A stretch of DNA of 64,000 nucleotides from Thermoleophilia bacterium (lineage in GTDB: Bacteria; Actinomycetota; Thermoleophilia; RBG-16-64-13): contig JAOSKU010000001.1 in assembly GCA_027493445.1 (NCBI GenBank), positions 3,492,822-3,556,821 of the forward strand. Reading direction: 5' to 3'. Position 1 is the stretch's first letter. Each line of letters opens with the position of its first letter. A program made the translations under genes and the position numbers. A model generated the notes under the pieces. The model was not told where the DNA came from. It was given only the letters and a program-made list of their open reading frames with translations, and searched no databases. Shown piece by piece: positions 63,325 to 64,000 of this stretch.

Positions 63325-64000
63325 ATGAGAGAAGCCGTGATCGTGACAGCCGTCCGGACGCCGGTGGGCAAGGCATTCAAAGGTGCCTATAGGGCCGTCC
63401 GTCCCGACGATCTGGGCGCGGTCGCCATCCGCGGCGCTTTGGAGCGCACTGCCGGCCTCGATCCGGGCGAGATCGAGGAGGTGATCATGGGCTGCGCCTT
63501 CCCCGAGGCCGAGCAGGGGATGAACATCGCGCGGCAGTCCGCCCTCCGGGCCGGGCTGCCGGAGTCGGTCCCAGGAGTAACCGTCAACCGCTTCTGCGCT
63601 TCGGGTCTGCAGGCCATCGCCTTCGCGGCCCAAATGGTGGCCGGAGGCATGGCCGAGGTCGTGCTGGCGGGGGGAGCGGAGTCGATGACCCGGGTCCCCG
63701 GGGGCGGGAACACGCCGATGGCCAATCTCGACCTGCTGGACACCTTGCCTGACGCCTACCTCAACATGGGGCTGACGGCCGAGAACGTGGCCGAGCGGTT
63801 CGGCGTGACCAGGGAGGACCAGGATGCCTTTGCCGTGGAAAGCCACCAGCGGGCGCTGGTGGCTCAGGAGAATGCCAAGTTCGACCAGGAGCTGGTGCCG
63901 GTGCATGTCACCCGATACCGTCCGGCCGAGGGGGGCCTGGTGCAGCCCGAGGCCTTCGTCCACCGCGTGGACGAAGGCCCCCGCCCGGACACCAGCCTCG
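63325..64000 (+). CDS. Acetyl-CoA acyltransferase (thiolase), C-terminus outside window
   Basis: ATG 63325 behind GGAGGGAGGAG. The visible 225 residues: AVIVTAVRTPVGKAFKGAYR, NIARQSALRAGLPESVPGVT, active Cys in VNRFCASGLQAIAFAAQ, GGAESMTRVPGG and MGLTAENVAERFGVTREDQD. Last step of beta-oxidation, cleaving 3-ketoacyl-CoA. The His and second Cys lie beyond the window. Confidence 0.93.
   Translation, partial: MREAVIVTAVRTPVGKAFKGAYRAVRPDDLGAVAIRGALERTAGLDPGEIEEVIMGCAFPEAEQGMNIARQSALRAGLPESVPGVTVNRFCASGLQAIAFAAQMVAGGMAEVVLAGGAESMTRVPGGGNTPMANLDLLDTLPDAYLNMGLTAENVAERFGVTREDQDAFAVESHQRALVAQENAKFDQELVPVHVTRYRPAEGGLVQPEAFVHRVDEGPRPDTSL

Overview
The window is high-GC bacterial DNA. The gene content ([4Fe-4S] enzymes, a corrinoid methyl-transfer pair, an S-layer-anchored multiheme cytochrome, PadR and TetR regulators) suits an anaerobic or facultative Gram-positive-type organism, most likely an uncultivated actinobacterial lineage. 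That placement is inferred from gene content only. No rRNA, tRNA or CRISPR array was seen.

Layout. 1-4393 (minus): an operon of two FAD-linked oxidases and a GlcF-like Fe-S protein, with copies of a dispersed palindromic repeat between the genes. 4927-6662: a CocE/NonD hydrolase. 7069-27825 (plus): a long catabolic cluster. It holds a branched-chain-type ABC uptake system whose second permease and both ATPases form one polypeptide, an amidohydrolase, a PhlG/phloretin-hydrolase-like enzyme, two SDRs, a zinc alcohol dehydrogenase, a VOC protein, a corrinoid protein with its UroD-type methyltransferase, a nitroreductase, NuoF-like and NuoG/NfnB-like electron-transfer subunits, a fumarate-reductase-like flavoprotein, an Old-Yellow-Enzyme/dienoyl-CoA-reductase-like protein and an NTF2-fold protein. 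The mix resembles anaerobic plant-polyphenol (flavonoid/isoflavone) reduction plus O-demethylation. 27.9-35.1 kb: an accessory region with integron attC-like sites, decayed toxin-antitoxin cassettes and small enzymes, including an AAC(3)-I-like acetyltransferase. 35.8-41.5 kb (minus): an octaheme SLH cytochrome, a 7-TM protein and a PadR-DUF4388 regulator. 41.7-49.5 kb: a short UvrA paralogue, many gene remnants, an MNT/HEPN module, a complete IS256 element with target duplication, and a rifampin ADP-ribosyltransferase. 49.9-53.0 kb: an ABC exporter and a histidine kinase lacking its N-box. 53.2-64.0 kb (plus): an operon with its own TetR gene encoding an HpaB-family flavoprotein, an M24-fold protein, a DUF362 protein, hydroxyacyl-CoA dehydrogenases, an HMG-CoA-lyase-like enzyme and a thiolase, which reads as a beta-oxidation-like pathway.

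Two promoters, one upstream of the ABC/polyphenol cluster and one upstream of the CoA operon, carry the same 16-bp near-palindrome TAGAGCGAGCGCTCTA 3-4 nt after the -10. This suggests the two catabolic blocks are co-regulated, perhaps by the TetR protein at 55042.

Caution: at least eleven otherwise intact genes carry a one-base frameshift at a short homopolymer (mostly G5 or C5). This is best explained by read or assembly error, and such genes are annotated here as single merged CDSs. Nonsense codons and truncations in the accessory regions look like real decay.
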